This document shows positions 60,894-64,000 of a DNA stretch of 64,000 nt, one piece after another. The stretch comes from Mucilaginibacter robiniae. GTDB lineage: Bacteria > Bacteroidota > Bacteroidia > Sphingobacteriales > Sphingobacteriaceae. Location of the stretch: contig NZ_CP051682.1 of the NCBI RefSeq assembly GCF_012849215.1, positions 4,712,001 to 4,776,000 on the forward strand, given 5' to 3'. A program made the position numbers and the translations under genes. The notes beneath the pieces were generated by a model. It searched no databases. It saw only the letters and a list, made by a program, of their open reading frames with translations, and was not told where the DNA came from. The first letter of the stretch is position 1. Each line of letters starts with the position of its first letter.

Positions 60894-62681
60894 ATGAAGC
60901 ACATTCGTAACTTTTGTATCATCGCACACATCGATCACGGTAAAAGCACCCTGGCCGATCGTTTGCTGGAATATACCAAAACTATCACGCATCGCGAAGC
61001 GCAGGCCCAGTTGCTCGACGATATGGACCTGGAACGTGAACGCGGGATTACCATAAAAAGCCATGCCATCCAGATGGATTACCAGTTGGACGGCCAAGCT
61101 TACGTTCTGAACCTGATTGACACGCCCGGACACGTCGATTTTTCCTATGAAGTTTCCCGTTCTATTGCCGCCTGTGAGGGCGCTTTGCTGATTGTGGATG
61201 CTTCGCAGGGTATTCAGGCGCAAACAATTTCCAACTTGTACCTGGCCTTGGAGAACGACCTGGAAATTATTCCGGTACTTAATAAAATGGATTTACCCGG
61301 CGCTATGCCTGAAGAGGTAAAAGACCAGATTGTTGACCTGATTGGTTGCAAACGCGAAGACATATTAGCGGCTTCCGGCAAAACCGGGATGGGTATTGAA
61401 GATATTCTGCGTGCTATTATAGAGCGTGTTCCTGCCCCTGTTGGTGATCCGGAAGCGCCCTTGCAAGCGTTGATTTTCGACTCGGTATTTAATTCATTCC
61501 GGGGTATTATTGCTTACTATAAAGTAGTAAACGGCGAAATCAGGAAGAACACCAAAGTAAAGTTTATCGCTACTGGCAAAGAATACTTTGCTGATGAAGT
61601 AGGTACGCTGAAGCTGAATCAGGTACCTAAAGATGTTATTAAAACCGGCGATGTAGGTTACATTATATCAGGTATTAAAGAAGCACGTGAAGTAAAAGTT
61701 GGTGATACCATTACGTTGGTTGAAAGTCCGGCTGCTGGAGGTATTCAGGGCTTTGAAGAAGTAAAACCGATGGTATTTGCCGGTATATATCCGGTAGATA
61801 CAGAGGACTATGAAGAACTACGCGAATCCATGGCCAAGCTGCAATTGAATGATGCTTCGCTGGTTTTCGAACCAGAATCATCAGCTGCTTTGGGATTTGG
61901 TTTCCGTTGTGGTTTCTTGGGTATGCTCCACATGGAAATTATTCAGGAAAGGCTGGAACGCGAGTTCGATATGACGGTAATTACTACCGTTCCCAACGTA
62001 TCATACATCGCTTATACTACCAAAGACGAAGAGTTAATAGTAAACAACCCGTCCGATTTGCCAGACCCCAGCAAGCTGGAGTTTGTGGAAGAGCCTTATA
62101 TAAAAGCCAATATCATTACCAAGGCCGAGTTTGTCGGTCCGGTCATGTCGTTATGTATACAGAAACGTGGTATTATCGTCAATCAATCATATCTCACGGC
62201 AGATCGTGTGGAGCTGATTTTTGAGATGCCAATGGGCGAAATTGTATTCGACTTTTATGATAAGCTAAAAACTATATCTAAGGGTTATGCTTCGTTTGAT
62301 TATACGCAAATCGGTTATCGCCAGTCTGATCTGGTCCGTTTGGATATTAAACTGAACGGTGAACCTGTGGATGCTTTATCATCACTCATTCACCGCAGCA
62401 ACTCGTATGATTTTGGTAAAAAGATTTGCGAAAAGCTGAAAGAACTGCTGCCACGCCAGCAATTTGAAATTGCCATACAGGCTTCTATCGGTGCTAAGGT
62501 TATAGCGCGTGAAAACGTACGAGCCTTGCGTAAAGATGTAACGGCTAAGTGTTACGGCGGTGATATATCGCGTAAACGGAAGTTGTTGGAAAAGCAGAAG
62601 AAAGGTAAAAAGCGTATGCGCCAGGTCGGTAACGTGGAAATACCACAATCCGCATTCATGGCTGTGTTGAAACTGGATTAA
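60894..62681 (+). CDS. lepA: Elongation factor 4 (LepA)
   Basis: A 595-residue translational GTPase acting on the ribosome. G1 AHIDHGKSTLAD, G2 region RERGITIKS, G3 DTPGH, G4 NKMD and G5-type SGKTG are intact; the G domain is followed by domain II, an EF-G-like domain III and V, and the LepA-specific C-terminal domain (AKCYGGDISRKRKLLEKQKKGKKRMR). Full length. The open frame begins at a TTG at 60882, but the ATG at 60894 (MKHIRNFCIIAHIDHGK) matches the family start. A hairpin follows the stop codon. Confidence 0.97.
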   Translation: MKHIRNFCIIAHIDHGKSTLADRLLEYTKTITHREAQAQLLDDMDLERERGITIKSHAIQMDYQLDGQAYVLNLIDTPGHVDFSYEVSRSIAACEGALLIVDASQGIQAQTISNLYLALENDLEIIPVLNKMDLPGAMPEEVKDQIVDLIGCKREDILAASGKTGMGIEDILRAIIERVPAPVGDPEAPLQALIFDSVFNSFRGIIAYYKVVNGEIRKNTKVKFIATGKEYFADEVGTLKLNQVPKDVIKTGDVGYIISGIKEAREVKVGDTITLVESPAAGGIQGFEEVKPMVFAGIYPVDTEDYEELRESMAKLQLNDASLVFEPESSAALGFGFRCGFLGMLHMEIIQERLEREFDMTVITTVPNVSYIAYTTKDEELIVNNPSDLPDPSKLEFVEEPYIKANIITKAEFVGPVMSLCIQKRGIIVNQSYLTADRVELIFEMPMGEIVFDFYDKLKTISKGYASFDYTQIGYRQSDLVRLDIKLNGEPVDALSSLIHRSNSYDFGKKICEKLKELLPRQQFEIAIQASIGAKVIARENVRALRKDVTAKCYGGDISRKRKLLEKQKKGKKRMRQVGNVEIPQSAFMAVLKLD

Positions 62682-62695
62682 CAAATAAAACAAGG

Positions 62696-62735
62696 AAGGG
62701 CAAAAGACGAGTAACAAACAAAGTCTTTTGTCCTT
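62696..62735 (+). terminator. Hairpin terminator between lepA and folD
   Basis: A stem of about 13 bp (62696-62708 with 62723-62735, one G-T wobble; core GCAAAAGAC/GTCTTTTGT) and 14-nt loop, 14 nt after the lepA stop. The T tract is weak. Confidence 0.6.
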
Positions 62736-62760
62736 TCGCCTTTATATACTATACTCATTT

Positions 62761-63657
62761 ATGCAAATACTCGACGGAAAATACGTATCCGAAAAACTGA
62801 AAGTTGAAATTGCCGAACAAGCAGCCAATTACCTGCAACGCAGTGGCCGCAAACCGCACCTGGTAGCCGTATTGGTGGGCCATGATGGCGGTAGTGAAAC
62901 TTATGTAGCCAGCAAAATGCGCAACTGCGAAAAGGTAGGCTTTAAATCAACCCTGGTGAGATATGAGGATATTGTTACCGAGGCTGAACTACTATTGAAG
63001 GTAGCCGAGCTAAACGCCGATGAAGATATTGACGGCATTATTGTACAGTTGCCTTTACCCAAGCATATTGATCCGGAGAAAGTAACCGAAAAGATTGATC
63101 ACCGCAAAGATGTAGATGGCTTCCATCCTATCAATTTGGGCCGTATGCAACGTAATTTACCTTCGTTTATACCGGCTACTCCTTACGGCATTACCCTAAT
63201 GCTGAAAGAATATGGTGTAGAAACTGCCGGCAAGCATTGCGTGGTAGTAGGCCGCAGCAATATTGTAGGTTCGCCCATGAGTATTTTGATGGCGCGTAAC
63301 ACACAGCCAGGTAACTGTACCGTAACCATTTGCCACAGCCGCACGCCTGATATTAAAAAGTTTACATTAGATGCGGACATATTGATTGTCGCCATCGGTA
63401 AGAAAAATTTTATCACAGCAGATATGGTGAAAGAAGGTGCCGTGGTGATTGACGTAGGCATGAACCGTGAAACCTCTACCCTTACCAAATCTGGATATAA
63501 ATTGTATGGTGACGTTGATTTTGAAAACGTAGCTCCAAAAACATCCTGGATAACTCCGGTTCCGGGCGGTGTAGGTTTAATGACGATTATAGGATTGTTA
63601 CAAAATACTTTGGCTTCGGCTAACAAGCAGGTGTACCCTGATGTGCAGCATTCATAA
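62761..63657 (+). CDS. folD: Bifunctional methylenetetrahydrofolate dehydrogenase/cyclohydrolase
   Basis: A 298-residue enzyme interconverting 5,10-methylene- and 10-formyl-tetrahydrofolate in one-carbon metabolism. YVASKMRNCEKVGFKS (catalytic Tyr and Lys), DGIIVQLPLPKHID, KDVDGFHPINLG, FIPATPYGI, the NADP site VVVGRSNIVGSPMSILMA and PVPGGVGLMTI are present. The frame opens at a TTG at 62728, within the preceding hairpin; the ATG at 62761 (MQILDGKYVSEKL) is the family start. Confidence 0.96.
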   Translation: MQILDGKYVSEKLKVEIAEQAANYLQRSGRKPHLVAVLVGHDGGSETYVASKMRNCEKVGFKSTLVRYEDIVTEAELLLKVAELNADEDIDGIIVQLPLPKHIDPEKVTEKIDHRKDVDGFHPINLGRMQRNLPSFIPATPYGITLMLKEYGVETAGKHCVVVGRSNIVGSPMSILMARNTQPGNCTVTICHSRTPDIKKFTLDADILIVAIGKKNFITADMVKEGAVVIDVGMNRETSTLTKSGYKLYGDVDFENVAPKTSWITPVPGGVGLMTIIGLLQNTLASANKQVYPDVQHS

Positions 63658-63690
63658 TAGATAATTAACAAACTTTATGGCTGGGTAAGA

Positions 63691-64000
63691 TTAAACGAGT
63701 CCTTTGATTTTGTCCAGCCATGAATTTACTTCTACATAAACACCATCCTCCCGTACCTCAACGGCGTAGGTATTTATATAATCATTCTGCCCGGCGGCAC
63801 CTCTGCCTGTAGTTAAATCATAAGCATAGCGGTGGTATGGACAAGTTAACTGTCCATTAGTACACCAACCTTTACTCAAGTCGGCTCCGGCATGCGGGCA
63901 AATAGCACTTAAAGCGTAGACCTCTCGCTGCAGCTGAACTAAGCAAATACTTTTACCGGCTACTTTTATCTTTTCAATACCCGTATGCTCCGCATTGAAG
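63691..64000 (-). CDS. Rieske 2Fe-2S protein, start beyond the window (partial)
   Basis: The C-terminal 102 residues of a small Rieske ferredoxin-type protein. Both cluster-binding motifs are visible: C-P-H in AICPHAGADLSKGW and C-P-Y-H in LTCPYHRYAYDLTTG. The rest resembles NirD/ferredoxin components of oxygenases and is soluble. The reading frame is open to the window edge, so the N-terminus lies outside. The 33 bp to the convergent folD end show no feature. Confidence 0.85.
   Translation of the reverse strand, partial: FNAEHTGIEKIKVAGKSICLVQLQREVYALSAICPHAGADLSKGWCTNGQLTCPYHRYAYDLTTGRGAAGQNDYINTYAVEVREDGVYVEVNSWLDKIKGLV

Noticed and set aside
60876..61223. A 115-codon minus-strand open frame at the lepA start
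   Set aside because: Antisense to the highly conserved LepA G domain.
63183..63671. A 162-codon minus-strand open frame
   Set aside because: Antisense to folD, with no recognisable family features.

Overview
The window is a single, mostly chromosomal-housekeeping stretch from a member of the Bacteroidota, most likely the family Sphingobacteriaceae (Mucilaginibacter/Pedobacter-like). The support is a SusC/SusD outer-membrane pair, a secreted GH92 mannosidase with a C-terminal discoidin-like domain, Bacteroidota-specific gene pairs, a general lack of Shine-Dalgarno sequences, and several -7 boxes of the Bacteroidota sigma-A type (TAnnTTTG). Genus is inference; no 16S gene is present.

Layout. 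0-9.6 kb: a radical-SAM/partner pair linked to DNA repair, Ohr peroxidase, bioB, mgtE, yigZ-ribD, prmC, a XerC/D recombinase and aroQ. 9.6-22 kb: MscS channel, a lipid acyltransferase-glycosyltransferase pair, WbqC-corA, lipoprotein MsrA, a metallo-hydrolase, an aldo/keto reductase, an Asn/Gly-rich secreted protein, and a PQQ-type sugar dehydrogenase with its cytochrome c. 22-33.5 kb: a three-gene ABC importer divergent from a methionine/glutamine-type aminotransferase and omega-amidase, GH92 mannosidase, PPK2 kinase and PBP1A. 33.6-46 kb: a protease-propeller-barrel outer-membrane protein, fasciclin, lipoprotein MsrB, a GIY-YIG protein divergent from a LexA-like XRE/S24 regulator, bioF-bioD, and an orphan susCD pair. 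46-53.6 kb: argS divergent from an arginine deiminase-CtlX pair (arginine to citrulline and onward), an apparently nonsense-truncated repeat protein, the RNase P RNA gene and an NtrC-type regulator. 53.6-58.3 kb is the accessory part: a compact array of nested inverted repeats, a Y-family DNA polymerase, an AT-rich two-gene unknown/membrane-protein module, and an IS110-family element. 58.3-64 kb: an acyltransferase, a fructosamine kinase-like protein, lepA, folD and a Rieske protein cut by the window end.

The most notable observation is in the IS110-family element (about 56988-58235). Its 220-nt 5' non-coding end folds into two stem-loops carrying short segments that match, or are complementary to, the DNA on both sides of the insertion and at the element's own two ends. 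This is the arrangement expected of a bridge RNA with target and donor guides, and it allows the insertion point (a 5-bp GTATG repeat) and the pre-insertion target, a small hairpin, to be reconstructed. Other items worth a look are the nonsense codon in a two-repeat membrane protein, the structured repeat array upstream of the polymerase gene, the two-gene module next to the IS, and the protease/propeller/barrel fusion.

Many transcription units end in strong hairpins, several shared by convergent genes, and the TAnnTTTG boxes often lie only 4-9 nt from the start codon, suggesting leaderless or very short-leader mRNAs.
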